Part shown: positions 49,742 to 60,411 of the stretch, piece by piece | How the letters are laid out: every line of letters starts with the position of its first letter | Position numbering within the stretch: the first letter of the stretch is position 1 | NCBI GenBank assembly: GCA_900609035.2 | Contig: UXAT02000001.1 | Location: forward strand, 124,001-188,000 | DNA: 64,000 bases | Reading direction: 5' to 3' | Origin: Candidatus Defluviicoccus seviourii | GTDB lineage: Bacteria > Pseudomonadota > Alphaproteobacteria > Rhodospirillales > Defluviicoccaceae | Made by a program: the position numbers and the translations under genes | Notes under the pieces: generated by a model | What the model saw: only the letters and a program-made list of their open reading frames with translations | Databases searched by the model: none | Told to the model about the DNA's origin: nothing

Positions 49742-50611
49742 ATGGTAAAACCCATCCGCAAAGCGGTGTTTCCGGTTGCGGGCCTTGGCACCCGATTTCT
49801 TCCAGCGACCAAAGCGCTGCCGAAGGAGATGCTGCCGATCGTCGATAAGCCTTTGATCCAATACGCGGTCGAGGAGGCGCAGGAAGCCGGCATCGAGGAG
49901 TTCATTTTCGTCACCGGCCGTGCCAAGACGGCAATTGAGGACCACTTCGATCACAGTATCGAGCTTGAACACGTCCTGATCGAACGCGGCAAGGTTGAGT
50001 CTTTGCATTCCGTCACCGATTGGATGCCAGCGCCAGGCCACATCTCCTACACACGGCAGCAGGAACCGCTCGGTCTCGGACACGCGGTGTGGTGTGCCCG
50101 CAACTTCGTCACCGACGAGCCGTTCGCGGTGTTGCTCGCCGACGACCTGATCCTCGGCAAGCCCGGCTGCCTCAAGCAAATGGTGGAAGCCCATCGCAAG
50201 ATCGGCGGGTCGCTGTTGGCAATCGAAGAGGTGCCCGTCGAGCACACCGACAAGTACGGGATTCTTGATGTCAACAGCGATAAGGGCGGCTTGCTCGCGG
50301 TCCGTGGCGTGGTCGAAAAGCCGGCGCCGGCGGACGCCCCGTCGCAGCTTGCCATCATCGGCCGCTACATCCTCGAACCGCTCGTTTTGACCATCCTTGA
50401 GCATCAGGAGCGGGGAGCCGGCAACGAAATCCAACTGACCGATGCCATCGCCAAGACGATCGGCATCCTGCCCGTCAACGGCTTCCGCTTCCAGGGCCGC
50501 CGCTTCGACTGCGGCAGCAAGGTAGGCTACCTGCAGGCCAATATCGCTTTTGCGCTGGAACGCGACGACATGGGTGATCGCGTTAGGAAAATGTTGCAGG
50601 AATTCGCGTAG
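49742..50611 (+). CDS. galU: UTP-glucose-1-phosphate uridylyltransferase
   Basis: 289 residues. Forms UDP-glucose from glucose 1-phosphate and UTP. AVFPVAGLGTRFLPATKALP and KEMLPIVDKPLIQYAVEEA are the nucleotidyltransferase signature; DDLILGKPGCLKQMVEAHRK follows. GAGAGGTGAG lies just before the ATG. First of a galU-ugd-pmm run that makes sugar nucleotides for exopolysaccharide. Confidence 0.97.
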   Translation: MVKPIRKAVFPVAGLGTRFLPATKALPKEMLPIVDKPLIQYAVEEAQEAGIEEFIFVTGRAKTAIEDHFDHSIELEHVLIERGKVESLHSVTDWMPAPGHISYTRQQEPLGLGHAVWCARNFVTDEPFAVLLADDLILGKPGCLKQMVEAHRKIGGSLLAIEEVPVEHTDKYGILDVNSDKGGLLAVRGVVEKPAPADAPSQLAIIGRYILEPLVLTILEHQERGAGNEIQLTDAIAKTIGILPVNGFRFQGRRFDCGSKVGYLQANIAFALERDDMGDRVRKMLQEFA

Positions 50612-50674
50612 TCAGATTGCGTCGTCACAACTCTGACGATCTCAGATCGCAAATCGGGCAAGGGTGAACCGTCG

Positions 50675-52015
50675 ATGCGTATCGCTATGATCGGAACCGG
50701 TTATGTCGGGCTCGTTTCCGGCGCATGCTTTTCGGAGTTTGGAATCAACGTTACGTGCGTCGACAAGGACGTCGCCAAGATCGAGGGGCTGAAGCGGGGC
50801 GAGATCCCGATTTATGAGCCAGGCTTGGCGGATCTGGTGGTGACCAACGCGCGCGACGGGCGGCTGTCGTTCACCACCGACCTGGCTGCAACAGTGGCCG
50901 AAGCGCAAGCCATCTTTGTTGCCGTGGGCACGCCCAGCCGGCGCGGGGACGGCTATGCCGACTTGAGCTACGTCTTTGCAGCGGTCGACGAGATCGCCGA
51001 AGCCCTGACCGACTACGCCGTGATCGTGACCAAGTCGACCGTCCCGGTCGGCACCGGCGATGAGATCGAGCGCCGGGTGCGGGCGCGCCGGCCAGAGCTT
51101 GAATTCGATGTCGTCTCCAATCCAGAGTTCCTGCGCGAGGGCTCTGCTATCAACGACTTCATGCGGCCGGACCGGGTCGTCATTGGCACCGACAGCGAAC
51201 GCGCGCAGGCGCTCATGCGGCAGCTGTACCGTGTCCTCTATCTTATTGAAACGCCGATCGTATTTACGTCACGCCGGACTGCCGAGCTGACCAAGTATGC
51301 GGCCAACGCCTTCCTCGCAACGAAGATTACCTATATCAACGAGCTGGCGGATCTGGCCGAGCGGGTCGGCGCCAATATCCAAGATGTCGCCCGTGGCATC
51401 GGCCTCGATGGCCGCATCGGCCGCAAGTTCCTGCATGCCGGCCCCGGCTTTGGTGGCTCGTGTTTTCCGAAGGATACCCGCGCCCTGATCGAGACCGGCC
51501 GCCAGGCAGGCCAGCCGCTGCGCATCGTCGAGGCCGTCGATGCGATCAACGAGGAGCGCAAGCTGCAGATGGCGGACAAGATCGTCGCTGCCTGCGGCGG
51601 GAGCGTTGCCGGCAAGACGATCGCCGTCCTTGGGCTGACGTTCAAGCCGAATACCGACGATATGCGCGAAGCGCCGAGCCTCGCCATCATCCCAGCCCTG
51701 CAGGCGGCCGGCGCCACGGTGCGCGCGTACGATCCGGAAGGGGCGAAGCGTGCGCAGGAACTCCTGACCGGCGTCATCTGGGGCGAGAACGCGTATCAAA
51801 CGATGGAAGGCGCCGACGCACTGGCGATCCTGACCGAGTGGAACGAATTCCGCGCGCTTGACTTAAAGCGTGTCAAGACGCTGCTGAAGGCGCCGATCAT
51901 CGTCGATTTGCGCAATATCTACACGCTCGGGATGATGGAAGCGGCGGGCTTCGATTACATCTCGGTCGGCCGGCCGGCGGTCGAAGGTGCGGCGACAGAG
52001 GAGGGAAAGCGCTAA
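50675..52015 (+). CDS. ugd: UDP-glucose 6-dehydrogenase
   Basis: 446 residues. Oxidises UDP-glucose to UDP-glucuronate with two NAD+. NAD site IGTGYVGLVSGACFSEFG (about 6-23), VGTPSRRGDGYADLS, TELKTKYAAN-like region (TAELTKYAANAFLATKI) and catalytic C263 in GPGFGGSCFPKDT. The third domain begins at about 300 (VLGLTFKPNTDDMREAPS). 63 nt after galU; its TAA overlaps the ATG of the next gene (TAATG). Confidence 0.97.
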   Translation: MRIAMIGTGYVGLVSGACFSEFGINVTCVDKDVAKIEGLKRGEIPIYEPGLADLVVTNARDGRLSFTTDLAATVAEAQAIFVAVGTPSRRGDGYADLSYVFAAVDEIAEALTDYAVIVTKSTVPVGTGDEIERRVRARRPELEFDVVSNPEFLREGSAINDFMRPDRVVIGTDSERAQALMRQLYRVLYLIETPIVFTSRRTAELTKYAANAFLATKITYINELADLAERVGANIQDVARGIGLDGRIGRKFLHAGPGFGGSCFPKDTRALIETGRQAGQPLRIVEAVDAINEERKLQMADKIVAACGGSVAGKTIAVLGLTFKPNTDDMREAPSLAIIPALQAAGATVRAYDPEGAKRAQELLTGVIWGENAYQTMEGADALAILTEWNEFRALDLKRVKTLLKAPIIVDLRNIYTLGMMEAAGFDYISVGRPAVEGAATEEGKR

Positions 52016-53397
52016 TGGCACTGTCACTCGACGCTACGATTTTTCGCGAGTACGACATCCGCGGCATCGTCGGCAAGACGCTGCCGGTCGAGGGCATGCG
52101 CCTGATCGGCCGAGCCTTCGGTACCGTTGTCCGCAGGGCAGGGGGGCGGACGGTCGCGGTCGGTTATGACGGCCGGCTGAGTTCCCCTGAGCTCGAAGGC
52201 ATCCTTGTCGAAGGGCTCCGCGAAGCGGGCGTCGATGTGACCCGGATCGGCTGTGGACCGAGCCCGATGCTCTATTTCGCGACCCACCACCTCGGCACCG
52301 ACGCCGGCATGATGGTGACCGGCTCGCACAATCCGCCCGACTACAACGGCATCAAGATGGTGCTGATGAATAAGCCGTTCTTCGGCGACGCCATTCAGTC
52401 GTTGGCGGCGCTGGTGCGGTCCGGCGATTTCGAGAGCGGGCAGGGGACGGTCACCGCCACCGACATTCGCGAGGCCTACGTGAGCCGGCTGGTGCAGGAT
52501 ACGCAGGGCAACAAGCCGTTGCGTGTTGCCTGGGACCCCGGCAATGGCGCCAGCGGCGTCCTGTTGCAGGCGCTGTGTGATCGGCTGCCGGGCCACCATG
52601 TCATTATCAATGAGGCTGTTGACGGCAACTTCCCGGCCCATCACCCCGATCCGACCGTTGAGGAGAACCTGGAGCAGCTGAAAGTCGCGGTCGCCCAGCA
52701 TCAGTGTGACCTTGGCATAGCCTTCGATGGCGATGGCGATCGCATCGGCGTCATCGACGCCAAGGGCCGGGTGATCTGGGGCGATCAGTTGCTGGTCATC
52801 CTCGCCAGCGACGTCCTTGCGCGCAGGCCAGGCGCCACCATCATCGCCGACGTCAAGTCGAGCCAGGTGTTCTTCGACGAGATCACCCGCCTGGGCGGCA
52901 CGGCGCTGATGAGCCGCACCGGCCACTCGCTGATCAAGACCATGATGGCCGAAACCGGTGCCGCGCTTGCCGGCGAGATGAGCGGCCATATCTTTTTCGC
53001 CGACGGCTACTACGGCTTCGACGATGCGCCTTACGCCGCCGTGAGGCTGCTGTCGACACTCAGCCGTGCGGGCAAGCCGTTGACCGCGCTCCGCGATGCG
53101 ATGCCGCAGCTGGTCAACACGCCCGAACTGCGCATCGATTGCGCGGAGGAACGGAAGTTCCTGGTGGTCGAGGAGGTGCGCGCCCGTTTGCGCGATCAGC
53201 CGGGCGTGACCGTTCACGCGATCGATGGCGTCCGGGTGACGACGGCCGACGGCTGGTGGCTGTTGCGTTCGTCTAACACCCAGCCGGTGCTGGTCGGCCG
53301 CTGCGAGGCAGCGGATGCAGCCGCGCTGCAACGGCTCAAGGATGCGCTTGCCGAACAGCTTCGTCTGAGCGAGGTGGACGCGAGCGCCGTCGCGTGA
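52015..53397 (+). CDS. Phosphomannomutase/phosphoglucomutase (AlgC type)
   Basis: 460 residues. Phosphoserine S104 in VTGSHNPPDYNGIK, metal-binding DGDGD (238-242), sugar-binding GEMSGHIFF, and the C-terminal phosphate loop RSSNTQPVLVGRCEA. Interconverts mannose or glucose 6- and 1-phosphates; AlgC-like enzymes accept both, so it may serve GDP-mannose as well as UDP-glucose supply. A separate pgm lies at 55969, suggesting this one is mainly for mannose. Translationally coupled to ugd. Confidence 0.92.
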   Translation: MALSLDATIFREYDIRGIVGKTLPVEGMRLIGRAFGTVVRRAGGRTVAVGYDGRLSSPELEGILVEGLREAGVDVTRIGCGPSPMLYFATHHLGTDAGMMVTGSHNPPDYNGIKMVLMNKPFFGDAIQSLAALVRSGDFESGQGTVTATDIREAYVSRLVQDTQGNKPLRVAWDPGNGASGVLLQALCDRLPGHHVIINEAVDGNFPAHHPDPTVEENLEQLKVAVAQHQCDLGIAFDGDGDRIGVIDAKGRVIWGDQLLVILASDVLARRPGATIIADVKSSQVFFDEITRLGGTALMSRTGHSLIKTMMAETGAALAGEMSGHIFFADGYYGFDDAPYAAVRLLSTLSRAGKPLTALRDAMPQLVNTPELRIDCAEERKFLVVEEVRARLRDQPGVTVHAIDGVRVTTADGWWLLRSSNTQPVLVGRCEAADAAALQRLKDALAEQLRLSEVDASAVA

Positions 53398-53403
53398 GAT
53401 CCT

Positions 53404-53449
53404 GATCGCAACGCCGTCGCCACGGCGGCGGTGATGGGGTGTTGCGATC
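53404..53449. repeat. Nested hairpin abutting the start codon of the cysteine hydrolase gene
   Basis: GATCGCAAC (53404-53412) pairs with GTTGCGATC (53441-53449), whose last base touches the ATG at 53450. Inside, GCCGT (53413-53417) pairs with ACGGC (53422-53426). The only purine-rich ribosome-site candidate (GATGGGG) lies in the loop. Could be an operator or a translational hairpin; function unknown. Confidence 0.6.
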
Positions 53450-54169
53450 ATGACCGGCGGGCTTGCCTATCTCGAAGAGAACCTCCCCATCCGCTTGGCG
53501 CCGTACACTATCGGCGCCAGCGCCTGCGGGCTCGTGATCGTCGATGAAGTAAACGGTTTCGCGACGGTAAAGGCCGGTAACCTCGCGCCACAGGCTCCGA
53601 ACGACCAAGTCGAGCGTATGATCCGCGAGACCGACCGGCTGGCACGGGAGTTTTCCGATCAGGACCGGCCGATCGCGGTCTTTCTCGACAGCCATCAGCC
53701 GGGCAAGCCGGAGCCGCCCTATCCGCCTCACTGCGAGCAGGGCACCGGCGAGGATGAGCTGGTGCCGGCGTTGAAGTGGCTGGAAGGCTGCCGGCAGGCA
53801 ACGCTCATCGCCAAGGACTGCATCAACGGCTTTGTCGGCGCGGAAGCAGGCGCGGGGAGGGGAAACCGCATCGTCGGCTGGGTCAATGACGGCTGCTTGG
53901 CCAGCATCGTCGTCGTCGGCATCTGCACCGATATCTGCGTGATGGATTTTGTGCTGACGATGCTTTCCGCGCGCAACCACGGGATGATGCCGACGCTCAC
54001 CGATATTGTCGTCTTTGAGCCCGGCTGCGCGACCTACGCGCTACCGCGAGAGACGGCCCTCAGCCTGGGACTGCCGATCACGGCAGCACATCCGCAGGCT
54101 GAAACGCACCACTTAGGCCTCTATTTTATGGCCTCGCGCGGAGCCATCCTCGCATCCGCGCTGGCCTAG
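53450..54169 (+). CDS. Isochorismatase/nicotinamidase-family cysteine hydrolase
   Basis: 239 residues. The catalytic triad appears intact: D32 in VIVDEVNGF, K122 in IAKDCINGF and C163 in VVGICTDICVMDF. Metal ligands are D80 and H82 (FLDSHQPG) with H94. This layout matches nicotinamidase (nicotinamide to nicotinate, NAD salvage), but related amidases cannot be excluded. Starts directly at the hairpin 53404-53449, 52 nt after the phosphomannomutase stop; convergent with the carboxypeptidase gene 9 nt away. Confidence 0.87.
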   Translation: MTGGLAYLEENLPIRLAPYTIGASACGLVIVDEVNGFATVKAGNLAPQAPNDQVERMIRETDRLAREFSDQDRPIAVFLDSHQPGKPEPPYPPHCEQGTGEDELVPALKWLEGCRQATLIAKDCINGFVGAEAGAGRGNRIVGWVNDGCLASIVVVGICTDICVMDFVLTMLSARNHGMMPTLTDIVVFEPGCATYALPRETALSLGLPITAAHPQAETHHLGLYFMASRGAILASALA

Positions 54170-54178
54170 GGCAGCGGA

Positions 54179-55588
54179 TCAAGGCTTCGGCCGCACGGCC
54201 GGCTTTGAGCGAAGCGTCGCTGGCTTAGCGGTCGGTTGCACGGTTGCCTTGGCCGCTGAAGCCTTCGAGCGCCCAGGCTTCGTCATTGAAGCACGCCCAC
54301 CCGATGACTTGGCGACAGCCACTTTCCGGTCCTTCGTCCGCCCGGCCGAAGCCCTCGTGCGCTCCGATCGCGCGGCGGCTTGCTTTGTGACCGATGGCTT
54401 CTTGGCCGACGATCTCGCTGCGGCAGTGGGCTTGGTCGTCCGTACGCTGCACGCCGTCCGCACTGACTTCTTGAGGACCGCGCACGCGCGCCAGGCTTCC
54501 GCCGCATCGATGTCGCTGATGCGGCTCCGATAGGTGACGCCGGCCCGGCGCCCCTTGCCGCGGATGGCAACGACGTCGATCTCACCGCTGCCGCCCAGCT
54601 CACTGGAGACCCGGCTCAACGCCCGTCGAGCCGCGTCAACGGCACCGCTTCTGTCCTTGAAGGTGCCCAGCTCAATGCTGGAACTGCCGCCACGAACCTC
54701 TGGCGCAGGTGCCGCGGTCGCGCTCTCGGTGGCCGAGCGTTCGATCTGGGTGGCCGGAAGCTCGCGCGCCATTGCCAGTTGGAACTCGCCACGATCGGCA
54801 TCGCGAAAGCCGTTATCGAATAGGCTCGCCATCATCCGACCGCGCTCGCCGGGCGACCGCGCCCCGAGCACGACGCCGATCAGCCGGCGGCCATTGCGAG
54901 TCGCCGAGGCAACCAGATTGAAGCCGGAAGCACGGATAAACCCGGTCTTGATGCCGTCAACGCCATCGTAGCTGAAGAGAAGCTGGTTATGATTGTGATG
55001 AGACGCGCCATCATATCGAAAATAGCGTGTCGAGAAGTAATGGTAGAACTGGGGAAAATCGATATAAAGGGCGCGACCAAGAACGGCCATATCGCGCGCC
55101 GTTGTCACCTGATCGGAATTGGGCAGACCGGAAGCGTTCTGAAACGTTGTGTCGAGCATGCCCAAGCGATGCGCCTGTTCGGTCATCGATTGTGCGAAGT
55201 TATACTCACTGCCGCCCAAGTGCTCGGCTACGGCTGCCGCGACATCGTTGGCCGATTTGGTCACCAGCGCGAGGATCGCATTCTCGACCGAAATCCGCTC
55301 GCCAGTGTAGACGCCGAGCTTCGACGGCGGCTGCGCCGCGGCATTGCCGGAGAACGAGATCGCGTCCGAGAGCCGCACGCGGCCGGATTCAATCGCATCA
55401 AAGAGGAGATAAAGCGTCATCATCTTGGTCAGCGACGCTGGGTAGCGGGCGAGTTCGGCATTGGCCGAGTAAAGAATCTCGCCTGACGCTGCGTCCATGA
55501 CCAGTGCGGAGTAGCGCGCGAAAGCATTCGACGTCGGCGCCAGCAGCATTGCGCTTGCCAGCGACAGAGCCATGAGAAAACGTCGCAT
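54179..55588 (-). CDS. D-alanyl-D-alanine carboxypeptidase with SPOR domain and basic tail
   Basis: 469 residues, periplasmic. Signal peptide MRRFLMALSLASAMLLAP with cleavage near NAFA. Penicillin-binding motifs S52-L-T-K55, S111-A-N113 and K213-T-G are intact, so it should trim the terminal D-Ala of peptidoglycan. A SPOR-like domain (about 300-390, ELGTFKDRSGAVDAARRALS) should bind denuded glycan at the septum. The last 80 residues are Lys/Ala/Ser/Thr-rich and strongly basic, likely disordered. There is no PBP5 C-terminal anchor domain. Start ATG 55588 gives the clean signal peptide. Confidence 0.9.
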   Translation of the reverse strand: MRRFLMALSLASAMLLAPTSNAFARYSALVMDAASGEILYSANAELARYPASLTKMMTLYLLFDAIESGRVRLSDAISFSGNAAAQPPSKLGVYTGERISVENAILALVTKSANDVAAAVAEHLGGSEYNFAQSMTEQAHRLGMLDTTFQNASGLPNSDQVTTARDMAVLGRALYIDFPQFYHYFSTRYFRYDGASHHNHNQLLFSYDGVDGIKTGFIRASGFNLVASATRNGRRLIGVVLGARSPGERGRMMASLFDNGFRDADRGEFQLAMARELPATQIERSATESATAAPAPEVRGGSSSIELGTFKDRSGAVDAARRALSRVSSELGGSGEIDVVAIRGKGRRAGVTYRSRISDIDAAEAWRACAVLKKSVRTACSVRTTKPTAAARSSAKKPSVTKQAAARSERTRASAGRTKDRKVAVAKSSGGRASMTKPGRSKASAAKATVQPTAKPATLRSKPAVRPKP

Positions 55589-57603
<2,015 letters not shown>

Positions 57604-57693
57604 GGGCGATCGGCACTGATCGAAGCGGGGCAGGGCGGACGGCAGGCGTCGCCGTCCCCCTGCCAGCCGGTGCCGCAACGCGCTGTTCGGACA

Positions 57694-58524
57694 CTACCCT
57701 GGTTCGTCCGTCTCCGCGGCCTTGACAGCCTGCCACAGAGCTTCGAGTTCATCGAGGCTGGCGGTACGGCGATGCTGTCGCGCCGCATCGTCCAGCAGCG
57801 CTTCCAGGGCGCGGAAACGGCGCTCGAACTTCGCGTTCGCGTGCAGGAGCGCGGTTTCTCCATCGACGCCGAGCTTGCGGCCAAGGTTGACACAGGTAAA
57901 CAGCAGATCGCCGAGCTCGTCGGTCAAGCGGGCCGGCTCTCCGCCCGCGGCCATTTCTGCCTCGATCTCCGCGATTTCCTCCGCCAGCTTGGCAAGCACC
58001 GCCCGCGCATCCGGCCAATCGAAGCCGAGCCCGGCAGCCCGCCGCTGCAGCTTCTGCGCCCGCATCAGCGTCGGCAGGCGTTTCGTGATGTCATCGAGCG
58101 CGCTCGGCACGGTCACCGCATCCAAGAGGGCTGCGGCCGATGCCTCGGCCTGCCGCTCGGCCGCCTTGATGCGCTCCCATGAGCGGACCACCTCGCTGGG
58201 GGTCCCTGCGGAAGCCTCACCAAAAACATGAGGATGGCGCCGCAACATCTTCTCACAAATCGCTTCGCAGACCGCGGCAAAATCGAACAACGCGCGCTCG
58301 CTGGCCATCTGGGCGTGGAACACGACCTGTAGCAGGAGATCGCCCAGCTCGCCCTTAAGGCCGCAGTAATCGGCGCGATCGATGGCGTCCGCAACCTCGA
58401 AAGCCTCTTCGATCGTGTAAGGCGCAATCGTCTCGAAGGTCTGTTCGAGGTCCCACGGGCAACCGCCGTCGGCGTCGCGCAGGCGCGCCATGATATCGAG
58501 CAGCCTGTCGATCGCCGGGCTCAT
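57694..58524 (-). CDS. mazG: Nucleoside triphosphate pyrophosphohydrolase MazG
   Basis: 276 residues with the two MazG domains. First: GGCPWDLEQTFETIAPYTIE with EEAFEVADAI (metal-binding E-x-x-E), then GELGDLLLQVVFHAQMASE. Second: LGFDWPDARAVLAKLAEEIA and DELGDLLFTCVNLGRKLGV. Hydrolyses NTPs and dNTPs to NMPs and pyrophosphate. 271 nt separate it from the upstream metallohydrolase gene. Confidence 0.95.
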   Translation of the reverse strand: MSPAIDRLLDIMARLRDADGGCPWDLEQTFETIAPYTIEEAFEVADAIDRADYCGLKGELGDLLLQVVFHAQMASERALFDFAAVCEAICEKMLRRHPHVFGEASAGTPSEVVRSWERIKAAERQAEASAAALLDAVTVPSALDDITKRLPTLMRAQKLQRRAAGLGFDWPDARAVLAKLAEEIAEIEAEMAAGGEPARLTDELGDLLFTCVNLGRKLGVDGETALLHANAKFERRFRALEALLDDAARQHRRTASLDELEALWQAVKAAETDEPG

Positions 58525-58642
58525 CGCTTACCTCCATTCCGGCTTGGCGGCGGCGCTCTCCGCTGCCCGTGACAACAAGGACCTTCGCCAGGGAGGCATT
58601 GGCTGAAAGCGGGGCGGAAGGATCGCTCCTCGTTGGAAATCG

Positions 58643-58661
58643 ATCTTATGTCGCATAAGAT
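58643..58661. promoter_or_regulatory. Perfect 19-bp palindrome, operator-like
   Basis: ATCTTATGTCGCATAAGAT has perfect 8-bp arms around a 3-nt centre and is followed by an AT-rich TATATTATGAC. The form is typical of a dimeric GntR- or TetR-type repressor site. It sits 119 nt upstream of mazG in the gap 58525-58795, which has no gene. The regulator and target are unknown. Confidence 0.6.
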
Positions 58662-58795
58662 ATATTATGACAAATCAAAACTGGAATCGCCATTTCAGTG
58701 CCTTAAAGGCCGCTCCTGAAAGCACGGCTCACCACAGCCGCTTTGCCGGTCCGGAAGGCGCAGTCGGGTGCCGGTCCGTTAACCGGACTAAACGA

Positions 58796-59635
58796 TCAAG
58801 CCCGGCGCCGCGCCGGCTCTGCCGAGATTGTCTGGTCGCGCGGCGCTCCGGAGACCGCATCGACGACATCGATCGTCATCCCGTCATAGGCAGGCGCGAT
58901 GTGCGGCGGCAGGCGACGCACCAGCGCATCGTAATCGAGTTCGCTGCTCAAGTGCGTGAGCACGGCAGCCTCTGGCTGCACGCGTGCAATCCACTCCAGG
59001 CCCTGTGAGAGATGACAATGGGTCGGAAACGGCCGCTCCGAAAACACGCCGAGGATCCATAGCCGTACCCCCGCAAGCGCAGCGAATGACGCCTCAGGAA
59101 GCTCAGCGACATCTGTCGAGTACGCGACATCGTTGAACCGGAATCCGAGCGTCATCGTCCTCCCGTGGTGCTGCTCGAAGGCCTGAACGCGGATATCGCC
59201 AATCGTGAAAGCCTCACCGGCTGAAATCTCGTGCGGCACGAGGACAGGCCGGGAGAACCAGTGCGCATCGACCGGGTGCGGTTCGAGTGTGTAGCCGAAA
59301 CGCCTGCGGATCTCGCCCACCGTGTGTGCCGTCGCATAGAGCGGCAACGCCGCCTTGGTCAGCCTGTTGATGGCGCGCAGGTCGTCGATGCCGTGCAGGT
59401 GGTCAGCGTGCGCGTGCGTATAGCACACGGCATCAAAGCGCATGATATCGGTCGCCAGCAGTTGATGGCGCAGATCGGGCGGCGTATCGACAAGGATGCG
59501 GGTCTGTTCGGTTTCGACAACGATGGCCGGCCGCATGCGGCGATTGCGCGGATTGGCCGGATTGCACCGCCCCCAATTGTTGCCGATCGAGGGCGTGCCG
59601 CTGGACGCGCCGGAACCGAGAATGGTCACACGCAT
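58796..59635 (-). CDS. Metallo-beta-lactamase-fold hydrolase (PhnP-like)
   Basis: 279 residues. Starts MRVTILGSGASSGTPSIGN; metal motif HAHADH in CYTHAHADHLHGIDDLRAIN, later EQHHGRTMTLGFRF and HLSSELDYDAL. The GSG-SGTP start plus DDLRAIN is shared with PhnP-type cyclic phosphodiesterases and with a conserved alphaproteobacterial group that follows tatD. Substrate not established. Overlaps the tatD stop by 10 nt. Confidence 0.88.
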   Translation of the reverse strand: MRVTILGSGASSGTPSIGNNWGRCNPANPRNRRMRPAIVVETEQTRILVDTPPDLRHQLLATDIMRFDAVCYTHAHADHLHGIDDLRAINRLTKAALPLYATAHTVGEIRRRFGYTLEPHPVDAHWFSRPVLVPHEISAGEAFTIGDIRVQAFEQHHGRTMTLGFRFNDVAYSTDVAELPEASFAALAGVRLWILGVFSERPFPTHCHLSQGLEWIARVQPEAAVLTHLSSELDYDALVRRLPPHIAPAYDGMTIDVVDAVSGAPRDQTISAEPARRRA

Positions 59636-60411
59636 GCCGTTTTCGCCTTCGCAAACAAGCGGAAGAAGTTGGCCGTGGTCGCAGCCGCGAGCGTCTTGAG
59701 GTCGATGCCGCGCGCCTTGGCGAGGGACGCAGCCGTGTGCGCCACGAAGGCCGGCTCGTTACGCTTGCCGCGCTTCGGCACCGGCGCCAGGAACGGCGCA
59801 TCGGTCTCCACCAGCAGCCGGTCGAGCGGCAACGTAGCTGCCAGATCGCGCAGCGGGCCCGACTTCGCGAACGTTAGGATCCCGGAAAACGAGATGTACA
59901 GACCGAGCGCGACTGCCTTGTGCGCCAAGGCGGGTGTCGAACTGAAGCAATGCAGGACGCCGCTGAACGGCCCCTTGGCCATTTCGTCCTCAAGGATCGC
60001 TGCCGTATCGGCGTCGGCATCGCGGGTGTGAATGACGAGCGGCAGCCCGGTCGTACGTGCGGCCTCGATGTGTTGGCGGAAGGCCTGCTGCTGCGCCGCG
60101 CGCGGGCTGTGTTCATAGAAGTAATCAAGCCCGCTTTCGCCGAAGCCAACCACCTTTGGATGGCTGGCAAAGCCGATCAGGGCATCCACGTTTCGGGGCG
60201 CCTCCCCGGCTGCCTCATGCGGATGGACGCCGACGGTGCAGACGATCTGCGGCGCTCGTTCGGAAACGGCGATCACCTGTTCTGCGCGAGAGAGATGGGT
60301 GCAGATGGTCAGCAGGCTCGTCACCCCCGCCTCGCCCGCCCGCGCCATGACGGCATCGAAGTCCCCGGCAAAATCCGGGAAATCGAGGTGGCAGTGGCTG
60401 TCGACCAACAT
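59626..60411 (-). CDS. tatD: TatD family metal-dependent DNase
   Basis: 261 residues. Metal ligands in LVDSHCHLDFPDF (H6, H8), GVHPHEA, GESGLDYFYEHSPRAAQQQ, VIHTRDADADT, HCFSS and LLVETDAPFLAPVPKRGKRN; all canonical TatD. 3'-5' nuclease acting in DNA repair or RNA turnover. Its ATG overlaps the metG TGA, and its stop overlaps the metallohydrolase start. Confidence 0.95.
   Translation of the reverse strand: MLVDSHCHLDFPDFAGDFDAVMARAGEAGVTSLLTICTHLSRAEQVIAVSERAPQIVCTVGVHPHEAAGEAPRNVDALIGFASHPKVVGFGESGLDYFYEHSPRAAQQQAFRQHIEAARTTGLPLVIHTRDADADTAAILEDEMAKGPFSGVLHCFSSTPALAHKAVALGLYISFSGILTFAKSGPLRDLAATLPLDRLLVETDAPFLAPVPKRGKRNEPAFVAHTAASLAKARGIDLKTLAAATTANFFRLFAKAKTACV

Noticed and set aside
52024-53451. 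475-codon minus-strand open frame across the phosphomannomutase gene
   Set aside because: Shadow; the sense gene has all active-site loops and is coupled to ugd.
58667-59008. Possible small plus-strand gene after the 58643 palindrome
   Set aside because: Runs into the metallohydrolase gene on the other strand, no ribosome site and no similarity I recognise.
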